DNA from: an uncultured Nitrospirales bacterium
Lineage (GTDB): Bacteria > Nitrospirota > Nitrospiria > Nitrospirales > UBA8639
DNA length: 64,000 bases
Assembly (NCBI GenBank): GCA_958295805.1
Contig: OY282373.1
Span: forward strand, 1,831,001 to 1,895,000
Direction of reading: 5' to 3'
Position numbers and translations under genes: made by a program. Positions 44,077-52,919 of the stretch are shown one piece after another. Below the pieces are notes generated by a model. It worked only from the letters and a program-made list of their open reading frames with translations. It did not search any database and was not told the DNA's origin. Position 1 is the first letter of the stretch; the number at the start of each line of letters is the position of its first letter.

Positions 44077-45240
44077 TTATGTGATTGCTTCCTCTGGTAT
44101 TCGAGGAAGTCCTTGGCGTTGAAGATACGAGGAATAGCGTTGCTGAATCCTTGTTATATGAGGGTGAGTGAGCCGTCCAACACGTTGATCTTTTATTTCT
44201 GAATATTTTGCCAAACGCAGTTCTCTAAAATTGAACTTGATAGTTTTATTATCATGCCCGGCAAAGACAATACTTTCGGATACTCGCTCATTAAAATGCC
44301 CTTTGTCATATAACCTCTCTATCTCAGATGCACCTATGCGTTCTCCCTTAATACAATACAATTCAATATCTTCTTGGTCATTTGATCTAGGAACACAATC
44401 GCAATCAGGGCGAATGTTAAGCAAATATTTGCCTTGTGGCTGTTTGAACAGGTCCCCGGCTCTTAATTCATTTCCCGATAGATTTTCTTTTTGGACGAAA
44501 CTCGCTTCCGTTATAATTGATTTAATCTCCTCGCTGGAGATATTGGAAATGTTTGAACTGAGATACTCTTCCTTAAAAAGCCCAGTTTCCATTCGACCTA
44601 GCACACTATCATTTATGAGGTGTGTCATAGATGAACTTGGGGCTACCCCATCATCAGTGTAAGCCTTCCAGAAGACCTTCGGCCAATCGGGGCTCTTGCC
44701 ATACATTGAACTGAAAAGACTTCTCTTTGCTTTGTAGAACGTCTGTTCCCAAGTCTTCAACGTATAGACCGACGCATTTCCCTGTAGCCAATCCCTTATC
44801 GGCTCGGAAATTCCTGATGCTAATTCAGCTTTATTCTTTATAAAGATGAAGTTTTTTTCTGGATTATCTTTGTCATAAAGCTCGCTAATTTTGTTGGTAA
44901 TATCATCTTGACTTTCATTGGTAAAAATAAAGACAGGAACAAAATAATCTTTTGCTTGTTTAAGAAAGTTGATGTTCTTTGCAATCCCATCACGTTCCAA
45001 ATCCGTTGCACCACTTGGCCACAATTTCCAATCCAATAGTATGAAACTTGCAGATTGAAGAAGATTGTTGACCATCTCACCAGATGGAATTTTATGAGTT
45101 CTGTAGAAAGGTATTTTCCATTCGTTTTCTATACTTTTTACTAACTCAAAAATCTTGTCGCCACTATCTGCCGAACCGTCTTTTTCATAAGCATCGTCAA
45201 TAACAACAGCGATTCCCGACATCAGGTACTTAATGTTCAT
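44077..45240 (-). CDS. receiver-domain protein with novel C-terminal domain
   Basis: A 387-residue protein. The first 140 residues look like a full response-regulator receiver: acidic pair D15/D16 (IAVVIDDAYE), phospho-acceptor D70 (FILLDWKLW), Thr107 (VFIFTNES) and Lys135 (FIFIKNK). The C-terminal 240 residues match no DNA-binding output known to me; they contain LLNIRPDCDCVPRSNDQED and FAGHDNKTIKFNFRELRLAK. It starts one base after the kinase stop, so the two are a cognate pair. DNA is AT-richer than in the housekeeping blocks. It is probably phosphorylated by, or sensed through, the upstream dual-ATPase protein. Confidence 0.75.
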   Translation of the reverse strand: MNIKYLMSGIAVVIDDAYEKDGSADSGDKIFELVKSIENEWKIPFYRTHKIPSGEMVNNLLQSASFILLDWKLWPSGATDLERDGIAKNINFLKQAKDYFVPVFIFTNESQDDITNKISELYDKDNPEKNFIFIKNKAELASGISEPIRDWLQGNASVYTLKTWEQTFYKAKRSLFSSMYGKSPDWPKVFWKAYTDDGVAPSSSMTHLINDSVLGRMETGLFKEEYLSSNISNISSEEIKSIITEASFVQKENLSGNELRAGDLFKQPQGKYLLNIRPDCDCVPRSNDQEDIELYCIKGERIGASEIERLYDKGHFNERVSESIVFAGHDNKTIKFNFRELRLAKYSEIKDQRVGRLTHPHITRIQQRYSSYLQRQGLPRIPEEAIT

Positions 45241-45241
45241 A

Positions 45242-47437
45242 TCAGCTTTCCCTTACAAAACTAACTAAAAAATTGGCGCCTGGCAGTTTTCTTTGCTGAC
45301 GAGGTGCTAGAGATATTCTGTGGTCGTGCCTTTCCAGCAACTGACGGGCGATGTAAAGGCCGAGACCTCTACCTTCCTGTCCCTTGCCGGAATAGAAAGC
45401 TTCAAAAATATACGGTTCATCTTCTTTGTCTATGCCCGGCCCATTATCTGAAAAAATCAACTCTCCCTGGTCACCATCTACAGTGATAATTATTTTTTTG
45501 TCCTTCCTTCCTACGGTATCCAGCCAATATGAAGCATTGTCAAAAAGGTTTATCAATACTTGCATCACAACACCGTCAGTGGTATCCGCCACCAGTGGAG
45601 AGCCGCGGACTACAAGCTTTTCACAATCAATGTTTCTCTTTTTCAACAAGTCTTCGTACAACTGGTTAATTTTGTCTAAAATCGGCACAACTTTTAACGC
45701 TTTTTTTCGCCTCTTGGATGATTTGAAAAGACTCTGAACATCCTGCATTCCTTCTGTGATTTGAGATATACACCCCAGCAACATATCGGCTTGTTCTTGA
45801 ATTTCGTTATTATCTGAATCCCTTGACATCTTGGCAATTTGTTTGGCTATATCTTTTGCCCTGCCCATCATCAGCATGATGTCGTGGGAAGCCATCTCGA
45901 CTGACAAACCAACACCCGCCAAGTCTTCAGTTGTTTCAGCCCGCTGAATAAGGAAATCTTTTTCTCGTTGGTATTTTTTCTCTATCTTTGTAACTTCACG
46001 GACTCCCTGTTTGTCTCCCTTTTTTTCAAGACTTGTTTTCAGGTCAGCCAGATGACCGGCTACAATTTTCTGGCGTACGATTCCTGCTATGTTCCGGTCT
46101 TTTTGCTTTTGCTGATAACGCGAATATGAAGATTGCTTGATATAGGATAAGAAAGTCGGGATAAGAAACATGAAATCACGTACCGCGCTGCCTTTTTCTA
46201 TCAGGCCTTCGCGATTGGTTTTGTCTCTCAACTCAGGGTTATGTTGCTGAGAAATATCAATCCAGCCAATCAATTGGTCGTTGCTAAAAAAGTCTCCTGC
46301 CCTGCCCGTGCCCCGAGTTACATCTATGTTTAACCAATCATCATCGGGATCACCGTAGGGATAAACTCGAACTCCATCCCTGTAAAGATAGATTCTGTGT
46401 TCCTTGAGCAAGTTTTTTTGTTGCTGGCTAAGCTCATGCTTTCCGGATATCCCTAGCGAAAAATCAAAAATATAAAAATGAAACTTGAAATCCCCGCATC
46501 TGAATTCCTTGTTTTCATTCCGTTCATATCCGAAAAGCTTTCTCCATATCCATAAGCCCGTTATTTTGGGATCATTCAATTTTATTTCTGTTTTATTATC
46601 TTTATCTTCACCTTCCGTAAAGACAAAAGCATTCTTTTCAGAATTAAATTCCCCTTGTATTTTTAATACAGGTTTATTTTCTATTAGCCCTCTCAAATTT
46701 TCTGTATTTTTATCTTCTATGGACTCAGACTTGCCATTACAGATGATTGATATATCGAAACTGTCCTCTGCCTTCTTTCCGGTGATCCTTGAAACAGGAT
46801 CGGTCAAGCTGGAAATATCCTGGCATAATTTTTCTATAATGCGCTTGCCCCATTCTTCTTTCAGGGATTTTACCTCTATAACAGTCCCTTGAGATTGTCT
46901 TATTATCTTGGATGGAGAAAATTCTGAACAATCAATTTTGATTTCATCTAAAAAAATCTCTTTTTTCTCTCCATTCTCCGAAACAAAATCATCATCAAAT
47001 TTTGTGAAGTCGTACTCTAACACTGACTCAAATTTTGAGTCTTTGGTCCGAGTCGTTATTGTTATATTCCGACCCAATTTTAGGATGGCAAAACGTCCGA
47101 TGCCTTTTTCACCTTGTATAATTCTGTTCTTTCCAGGCGTTCGTCTTTTTCCCTCTTTCTTTCCGGAGTATTTTTGTGGAGTGGCCGGATTCATCCATGA
47201 CCTACGTATATCTTCAGGAGTCATACCACTGCCGTTGTCTTCTATCACAATGCTGGATTCTTCATTTGCCGACATGTCTTCATTGAAGTTTTCAAAGCGT
47301 ACTCGAACCCAATCAGCATCTGCGTCGTAGGAATTTTTGATCAACTCCACTAAGGCAATCCGCTCATTCTTGATGAGTTGATCCCCCAACATGGTCAACA
47401 GCCTCGCATAGGGGCGAATCTGTAGTTTTTCTTTCAC
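45242..47437 (-). CDS. dual GHKL ATPase: Hsp90-like plus histidine-kinase-like
   Basis: A 731-residue protein with two Bergerat-fold ATPase domains. The first (about 10-180) is Hsp90/MutL-like: ALVELIKNSYDADAD (N-box), VIEDNGSGM and IQGEKGIGRFA. Residues 200-450 form an unidentified middle region. Then comes a long helix with EMASHDIMLMM (His518) that resembles a phospho-accepting DHp helix, and a second ATPase with INLFDNASYW (N-box), FSDNGPGID and GRGLGLYIARQL. No membrane helix is present, so the sensor is cytoplasmic. It overlaps the MTase gene by four bases and is one base from the receiver gene. Confidence 0.85.
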   Translation of the reverse strand: MKEKLQIRPYARLLTMLGDQLIKNERIALVELIKNSYDADADWVRVRFENFNEDMSANEESSIVIEDNGSGMTPEDIRRSWMNPATPQKYSGKKEGKRRTPGKNRIIQGEKGIGRFAILKLGRNITITTRTKDSKFESVLEYDFTKFDDDFVSENGEKKEIFLDEIKIDCSEFSPSKIIRQSQGTVIEVKSLKEEWGKRIIEKLCQDISSLTDPVSRITGKKAEDSFDISIICNGKSESIEDKNTENLRGLIENKPVLKIQGEFNSEKNAFVFTEGEDKDNKTEIKLNDPKITGLWIWRKLFGYERNENKEFRCGDFKFHFYIFDFSLGISGKHELSQQQKNLLKEHRIYLYRDGVRVYPYGDPDDDWLNIDVTRGTGRAGDFFSNDQLIGWIDISQQHNPELRDKTNREGLIEKGSAVRDFMFLIPTFLSYIKQSSYSRYQQKQKDRNIAGIVRQKIVAGHLADLKTSLEKKGDKQGVREVTKIEKKYQREKDFLIQRAETTEDLAGVGLSVEMASHDIMLMMGRAKDIAKQIAKMSRDSDNNEIQEQADMLLGCISQITEGMQDVQSLFKSSKRRKKALKVVPILDKINQLYEDLLKKRNIDCEKLVVRGSPLVADTTDGVVMQVLINLFDNASYWLDTVGRKDKKIIITVDGDQGELIFSDNGPGIDKEDEPYIFEAFYSGKGQEGRGLGLYIARQLLERHDHRISLAPRQQRKLPGANFLVSFVRES

Positions 47438-48669
47438 CTTTTTTGCCCCACGACTATAAACTCCTTAGCGTAAACCTCTTTTTGTCCCGTCTGCTTGGTG
47501 AAACGTCCTATGGAATCTCTGTATGGAGTTAGCGTTTTTAACGACATCTTACGGCTGATCTTCTCGATATGTTTGAATCCGGTTGATCTCATACATGATT
47601 CCAAATGTCCGGCGTTATCAATTTCTACTCCTTTGTATTCAGTATTTCCTATAACAAAAACCGCCATGCCATTCCTGTGTAACAGACTCGCACATTTCAT
47701 CATGCTCTTTTCTATATCAAGAAAGTATTTAGCAACAGCATTCGCTTTGTGTTGATCTTTTTCCATCAGACTATCCCGGATTCCTTTTGCTGCCTTGGGA
47801 AGTTTACTCATGACTGAATTTTCCACGGTATTGACTCCATAACGATTCCCTATCATATCCTTTCGCAATTCACGATAATCCTGTAGGAAACCGAGCCAAA
47901 GGAGAGAGAGTTGGTGCAAATCAGCATAATCATAAGAACTGACATACGGGGGACTTGTGATAATCAAATCAACAAAAGGATCCGTTGGTCGTGTGGCCAG
48001 GAAATTTCCATTGCATACCCGTATGACAGGATTGTAGTTATGTGCCACGGGATTATTTTTAGTGGCTTTCCGCATTTGATTAAATTGATGCTCGAACGAA
48101 TCGATAACATCAAATGGGCGTTTATTCGGGTCTATTTGCGGTTTAATGGATTTTGTCAACCATCGGGAAGTCGGCTTCAGGATATTTGAAAACGCACACA
48201 GAAAGAACTTCCTATAGGGGCTTGGCGCGCTAATCCCCTCGCAGATCGCGCTTCGTAATTTCAGCAGGTCTCTAATTTTTTCATCATGAAACCAATACCG
48301 TATCCGGGCATGAACTCCTTCAATCTCCTTCTTGCTGATGCGTATCCTTGAGAAGTCATCCTTTATCTTCTCAAAGTGCTTCTCAAGTTTTTCATCGTTG
48401 TAAGAACCGCATTTTGTACGAGTGATTAACGTGGCAACCGGGTTTACGTCCCATCCCCAAAAATCCTTGTTGTTTCTTTTTGCTTCGACGGCGGTTGTTC
48501 CACAACCACAGAAAACATCCGCCATTGTCTTGACCTTCACGCCTTTTTCTTCGGCATAACTCAGGGCTTCAGTCACAATAAATGCCGGAAACCTTGCCGG
48601 ATAATTATGTATCCTGTGTATGAGCGGTTCAGGCCCTTTGGCAAAATCCCATCGCTCGTTATTCGACAT
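47434..48669 (-). CDS. DNA methyltransferase (island MTase 2)
   Basis: A 411-residue AdoMet-dependent amino-methyltransferase. Motif I is MADVFCGCGTTAVEA (49-63); motif IV is LIITSPPYVSSYDYADL (about 235-251). Motif I comes first and IV later, an order unlike the neighbouring Mod. The N-terminal HNYPARFPAFIVTEAL is characteristic of a subgroup that associates with accessory ATPases. The substrate base is probably adenine N6 or cytosine N4. It starts six bases after the Mod stop and overlaps the kinase start by four bases, so it belongs to the Mod operon. Confidence 0.87.
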   Translation of the reverse strand: MSNNERWDFAKGPEPLIHRIHNYPARFPAFIVTEALSYAEEKGVKVKTMADVFCGCGTTAVEAKRNNKDFWGWDVNPVATLITRTKCGSYNDEKLEKHFEKIKDDFSRIRISKKEIEGVHARIRYWFHDEKIRDLLKLRSAICEGISAPSPYRKFFLCAFSNILKPTSRWLTKSIKPQIDPNKRPFDVIDSFEHQFNQMRKATKNNPVAHNYNPVIRVCNGNFLATRPTDPFVDLIITSPPYVSSYDYADLHQLSLLWLGFLQDYRELRKDMIGNRYGVNTVENSVMSKLPKAAKGIRDSLMEKDQHKANAVAKYFLDIEKSMMKCASLLHRNGMAVFVIGNTEYKGVEIDNAGHLESCMRSTGFKHIEKISRKMSLKTLTPYRDSIGRFTKQTGQKEVYAKEFIVVGQKR

Positions 48670-48675
48670 ATTCTG

Positions 48676-51348
48676 TTATTCCCCCCACCAGAGGTAGGGT
48701 TTGATGAGTGAGATGAAGTGCTGTTTTTCAGGTTCGGTCATGTTGGCGGGGTTAGTTTTTTCTACGGTGCCGTCGGTGAAGGTGACTTCGTTTGCGGTGC
48801 GGCGGCGGATGGGTTTGCCGAGGATGTTGGAGAGGGATTCGGCAATATCCACGTCGGGGTAGAGGTCTTGGAGGTTGATGTTCAGTTTTCCGTTCTTTAA
48901 CGGCTTGACGGCGTGGGCGAGTTTGTCGTCGCCGAAGAACACGTATTGTTCAAAGTGGGATTTCAGGCTATCGATTTCCAGTTGTTCGCCGTCTTCATAG
49001 CGGGCGTGTCTCAAGGTTTCTTCGTATTGCTCCAGGGCGTAGTATTTGAGGAAGTGGCTGCTGCCTTCGTGGGAGACTGGTTTGCCGTCTTTCCAGTCTT
49101 TGGAATACACCACGTTCTTGATGCGGGGGAGCAGGACAGTGTGAAAGTAGTCTCCCATTTCAACAAGCACGTATTTTCGGTTTCCGCCATCTTCACGGTT
49201 GAGATTGATAACCGCATGGGCAGTGGTGCCGGAACCGGCAAAGTAGTCGCCAGCAACATCCCCATCTTCCAACCTGCCTGTAATGAGACAGTTTGCAACC
49301 AAGTGAGGGGATTTAGGAAAGGAGAAACCGCGGGCATCCCCAAACAAATTGGCGATCATTCGCGTGCCGTGCTCAGAAGCTGAATATTCCTTCTTGTCCC
49401 ACCACGTTGTCGGTAAAGTTCCTTCCTCATTCATTCTGGATTTCATATAGACATTCATGTGACCGCTTTTATTCGGTTTGGCGCACAACTCTGATAGATT
49501 GTTTGCTGCTGTTTCCCCTCCCCATTTCCAAGTTTTTTCTTCCCCTTTATCATTGATGGGCCAAACTTCAATCTCATTTTGCTGTAAGGCATCTTCTATC
49601 TGCCACTCTTTATTTTCTTCAATCCACGTCATGTTAGGGATTCGAATTTTCGAGCTAACATACAAGGGATAAAAGAGTCTAGGGCGAGCCGTTCTGTAAG
49701 CGTTGAGTCCCCCATGTTTGCGAAAATTGACCCATTCGAAGCTGCCGGCTTCATCTTTTTCTTTGTAACGTTCATATTGCATCTTGGTGCGTTGAAGACG
49801 ACCTATTTCCACCCCGATATTTTTACTAAAAAACAGGGCATATTCGTGTGATGAGGAAAAACCTGTCGGAGTGGAACGTCCTGCTGGATTACTACGGACG
49901 GCTACGGTTCCTAAAGCAGAATCGTTGCCATGAATTTTTGATAGAAGAATCTGAAGGTTGGGGTATTCTATGTCATCTATAGCTACACACAAGATTCCAT
50001 TTTCCGTCAAGATGTTGCGAGAGAGCTGCAACCGATTTTCCATCAGGGAAAGCCACGCTGAGTTTTTATAATTATTTTTGTAGGGAATTGCCGACGCATC
50101 CGTGTTATACGGCGGATCAATATGGACGCACTTGACCTTCCCCTTGTAGCGTTTGTGCAACGTGTTCAACGCCTGCCAGTTTTCGCTGTGGACCAGTTCG
50201 CCGTCCAGTGCCTCGTCCAAGTCGCCGAGGGCATCGAAAATTTCCAATTCCAAATCTTTGAAATACTTGGTGTCCAGGGGAAGGTGTTGCCATTTTTCCC
50301 TCACCCCTGCCCCTCTCCCAGAGGGAGAGGGGGATAAAGAGAATCCCTTTTCTACCATACCTAGCTGCTGCCATTCTTTCATCTGTGCCTTGATGCCCTC
50401 GTGCCTGGTGATTCTCTTCAGCAGTTCGGCGGGAAGTTTGTCCAACGTCACCACGTAATGAACCCCGCGCACAAACTTGGGTTTCTCCCACGCCCTCAGT
50501 AATTCATCCTCAAACTGGGCAATGAAATCGATGATGTCGTAGGCGGTGTGTTGAAGCGCCTGCAACTGGGTGAGCCGCTGTTGTTCAAAGATGGTTTCCT
50601 CCTGGAACATGTACTGATAGAGCCAGAGATCAAACTGTTCGCGCAGAAAGCCGCGGGCGTCCTTGTTGATGAAAAAGTCGGCTTCCGTCTGGAGGCGGAA
50701 GATGCGGAATGCCTTTTCCAGTTCGTCTTCGCTCAGGATGACCCCACCCTTCCGCGCCTGTTTGATGATTTCATCAGGTTTCGTTTTTCTCCCGTTGGCG
50801 GAGTGACACACGTTCAGATTCAGGACGCACCAGCCCTTGGTGTTGTCCACTTTGGAAAACTCAAACATAAACTCGCGCTTTTCGTTGTTGCGTTTGTGCT
50901 CAACCTCAGAGGCGTCAAAGTACACCCGCTTGGCGTATTCAGGATTGTCCCTGTCGCGCAGTTCCACCGGCATGGAGCGCACCAGCACGTCGGATTTCAC
51001 GTAATAGAGCATCCGGGTTTTCCACGACAGTGCCATGTCCTCACTATCGGCATAGACGCGCTCGTAGGTCTTGGCAAAGGCAGGCAGGTGGCGGAAGTAA
51101 ATCGAACCGCTTTCACAGAAGTAGCGGCTGAAGAACGTGTAGCGTTTGTCAAACAATTCCTCGCGAAAGGAGGTCTGTTTTTCAGCACGCCCATCAATCG
51201 CCTCCATCAGTGTCCCGCGTATGGATTGGAAGTACTTGCGCTTTATCCGCATCAGATTGACGAAGCCGGACTCGCCTTCCACCTCGGCGCCGGTAAACAG
51301 CGATTCCAGCGCGTCGAGAAAACGCTTTTCTTTGGCCGTCTCGCTCAT
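48676..51348 (-). CDS. type III Mod-like DNA methyltransferase, long form
   Basis: An 890-residue adenine methyltransferase of the beta class: KCVHIDPPYNTDASA (catalytic motif IV, residues 407-420), later DYFAGSGTTAHAVINL (motif I). Typical Mod proteins are about 550-700 residues; this one has an added N-terminal 380-residue region, mostly helical. Residues 336-351 (FSLSPSPSGRGAGVRE) are encoded by a dispersed CCCTCACCCC palindrome inserted in frame. It is the first gene of the minus-strand operon. Upstream lies a repeat at 51375-51396. With Res it would make a type III R-M complex, but the two genes are 7 kb apart here. Confidence 0.88.
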   Translation of the reverse strand: MSETAKEKRFLDALESLFTGAEVEGESGFVNLMRIKRKYFQSIRGTLMEAIDGRAEKQTSFREELFDKRYTFFSRYFCESGSIYFRHLPAFAKTYERVYADSEDMALSWKTRMLYYVKSDVLVRSMPVELRDRDNPEYAKRVYFDASEVEHKRNNEKREFMFEFSKVDNTKGWCVLNLNVCHSANGRKTKPDEIIKQARKGGVILSEDELEKAFRIFRLQTEADFFINKDARGFLREQFDLWLYQYMFQEETIFEQQRLTQLQALQHTAYDIIDFIAQFEDELLRAWEKPKFVRGVHYVVTLDKLPAELLKRITRHEGIKAQMKEWQQLGMVEKGFSLSPSPSGRGAGVREKWQHLPLDTKYFKDLELEIFDALGDLDEALDGELVHSENWQALNTLHKRYKGKVKCVHIDPPYNTDASAIPYKNNYKNSAWLSLMENRLQLSRNILTENGILCVAIDDIEYPNLQILLSKIHGNDSALGTVAVRSNPAGRSTPTGFSSSHEYALFFSKNIGVEIGRLQRTKMQYERYKEKDEAGSFEWVNFRKHGGLNAYRTARPRLFYPLYVSSKIRIPNMTWIEENKEWQIEDALQQNEIEVWPINDKGEEKTWKWGGETAANNLSELCAKPNKSGHMNVYMKSRMNEEGTLPTTWWDKKEYSASEHGTRMIANLFGDARGFSFPKSPHLVANCLITGRLEDGDVAGDYFAGSGTTAHAVINLNREDGGNRKYVLVEMGDYFHTVLLPRIKNVVYSKDWKDGKPVSHEGSSHFLKYYALEQYEETLRHARYEDGEQLEIDSLKSHFEQYVFFGDDKLAHAVKPLKNGKLNINLQDLYPDVDIAESLSNILGKPIRRRTANEVTFTDGTVEKTNPANMTEPEKQHFISLIKPYLWWGE
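50298..50333. repeat. CCCTCACCCC-type palindrome inside mod
   Basis: Starts CCCTCACCCCTGCCC, as at 27645, with arms CCCCTCTCCC and GGGAGAGGGG. It adds about 12-16 codons to mod without shifting the frame. Confidence 0.75.
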
Positions 51349-51374
51349 TATTCACTTTCCAGGTTGTCGAGATT

Positions 51375-51396
51375 CTTCGCTTTGCTCAGAATGACA
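51375..51396. repeat. copy of the 898-966 dispersed repeat
   Basis: CTTCGCTTTGCTCAGAATGACA matches the arm at 945-966 (CTTCGCGTTGCTCAGGGTGACA) in all but three positions. It lies upstream of mod in the 248-base gap before gdhA. The rest of that gap has a small hairpin-like stretch (CCCTCACGCC...GACAGTGAGG) and no gene. Confidence 0.65.
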
Positions 51397-51596
51397 GAAA
51401 GTGTACCGTCCACGTTCAAGAAAGTCACTCTAACCCTCACGCCTGATCCCTACTCAGCGATGGACAGTGAGGCACGCTCCCCGTCCGTCCGGGTTGTCAA
51501 GTGACATGGTGAATCGAAAAGAGTAGGATTGAAAAAGAAGGCATGGCACCCGACTCAGCACGCTGAATTTCAAACACCCGGACAGACGGTATTTCC

Positions 51597-52853
51597 ATGA
51601 TCCCTGAATTCGATCACCCCACGTATCGGCTCGCCGTCGCTCAATTTGACCAGGCGGCGGAGGCCATGAACTTGGCTCCCAATTTGCGGGAACGCCTCAA
51701 ATCCCCACAACGTTCATTGGTTGTGGGATTGCCTATTCGCATGGACGATGGTCAGGTTCGAGTCTTTCAAGGGTACCGCGTGCAGCATGATTCTGCGCGC
51801 GGACCATCGAAGGGTGGCCTTCGTTACCATCAGGCCGTCAATCTCGGAGAAGTGGCCGCGCTGGCCATGTGGATGACCTGGAAGACCGCGCTCGCGGGAC
51901 TTCCCTATGGCGGGGCAAAGGGCGGCATCACGGTCAATCCCAATACGTTGTCCAACACCGAACTTGAACGGCTTACCCGACGGTACGCCGCGGAAATCTT
52001 TCCTCTGATTGGGCCGGACAAAGATATTCCCGCGACGGATATAGGCACAACTCCACAAGTCATGGCTTGGCTCATGGACACCTACAGCCAGCAGGTCGGA
52101 TTCTCCGTCCCGGGCGCCGTCACCGGCAAACCCCTTGCCATCGGAGGCAGTTTGGGACGTGAAGAAGCCACGGGACAGGGAGTGGTCTACGTCACGCTTG
52201 AAGCGCTTCGGAAGAAAGGCCTCGCTCTTGAGGATACAACCGTGGTGATCCAAGGGTTCGGAAACGTTGGATCGCACACGGCAAAAATCTTCAGTGAAGC
52301 CGGGGCTCGCGTCATCGGCGTCAGTGACGTGACGGGCGGGATCGTAAATCCGAAGGGGCTGCCCATTGCCGATATTGTTCAACGACACCGGCACGGCGTC
52401 TCCTTCCAGGACATGAATGTCGGCGATTTCTTGACCAATGACGAACTGTTGACGCTGGAGTGTACGGTTCTTATTCCCGCCGCGATTTCAGAACAAATTA
52501 CCGTCCACAACGCCGAACGCCTCCGCTGCCGCATTCTGTCGGAAGCCGCCAACGGTCCAACCACGCTGGACGCCGACGCGATTCTGCAGGATCGGGGCGT
52601 CTTCATTATTCCCGACATCCTGGCCAACGCAGGCGGCGTGATCGTCTCATATTTCGAGTGGGTCCAGGACGTGCAACGTTTCTTCTGGAAGGAGGACGAT
52701 ATTCGTGAACGGTTGCACGAAATCATCACCGCCGCCTTTCATCGGACGCTCGGCTTTGCGGAGGAGAAAAAAACCACGATGCGAATCGCCGCGCTCATGA
52801 GCGGGATCGATCAGGTCGCGCAAGCGCACACGGCCCGAGGACTCTACCCGTAA
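51597..52853 (+). CDS. gdhA: glutamate dehydrogenase
   Basis: Glu/Leu/Phe/Val dehydrogenase family enzyme converting 2-oxoglutarate plus ammonia to glutamate. The 418-residue product has RGPSKGGLRYHQAVNLGEVAALAMWMTWKTAL (substrate Lys), LPYGGAKGGI with the catalytic Lys, DKDIPATDIGT, VVIQGFGNVGSHTAKIF (nucleotide fold) and NGPTTLDADAIL. Length of about 420 suits the hexameric, often NAD- or dual-specific subgroup. It marks the return from the defence island to metabolism. Confidence 0.96.
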   Translation: MIPEFDHPTYRLAVAQFDQAAEAMNLAPNLRERLKSPQRSLVVGLPIRMDDGQVRVFQGYRVQHDSARGPSKGGLRYHQAVNLGEVAALAMWMTWKTALAGLPYGGAKGGITVNPNTLSNTELERLTRRYAAEIFPLIGPDKDIPATDIGTTPQVMAWLMDTYSQQVGFSVPGAVTGKPLAIGGSLGREEATGQGVVYVTLEALRKKGLALEDTTVVIQGFGNVGSHTAKIFSEAGARVIGVSDVTGGIVNPKGLPIADIVQRHRHGVSFQDMNVGDFLTNDELLTLECTVLIPAAISEQITVHNAERLRCRILSEAANGPTTLDADAILQDRGVFIIPDILANAGGVIVSYFEWVQDVQRFFWKEDDIRERLHEIITAAFHRTLGFAEEKKTTMRIAALMSGIDQVAQAHTARGLYP

Positions 52854-52919
52854 AGCTCGCGTTTTCGTTCGATTGTGTTCAACGAGCCGTTTCACCTGAC
52901 GGCGAGTGAGCAATCCGGG

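Noticed and set aside
45242-47437. Detocs-type kinase system
   Set aside because: The kinase carries an Hsp90-like N-terminal ATPase, and the receiver partner lacks a PNP or membrane-type effector that I can recognise.
48676-51348. BREX PglX-type methyltransferase
   Set aside because: No PglZ, BrxC or BrxL genes are present and motif order (DPPY before FAGSGTT) fits Mod.
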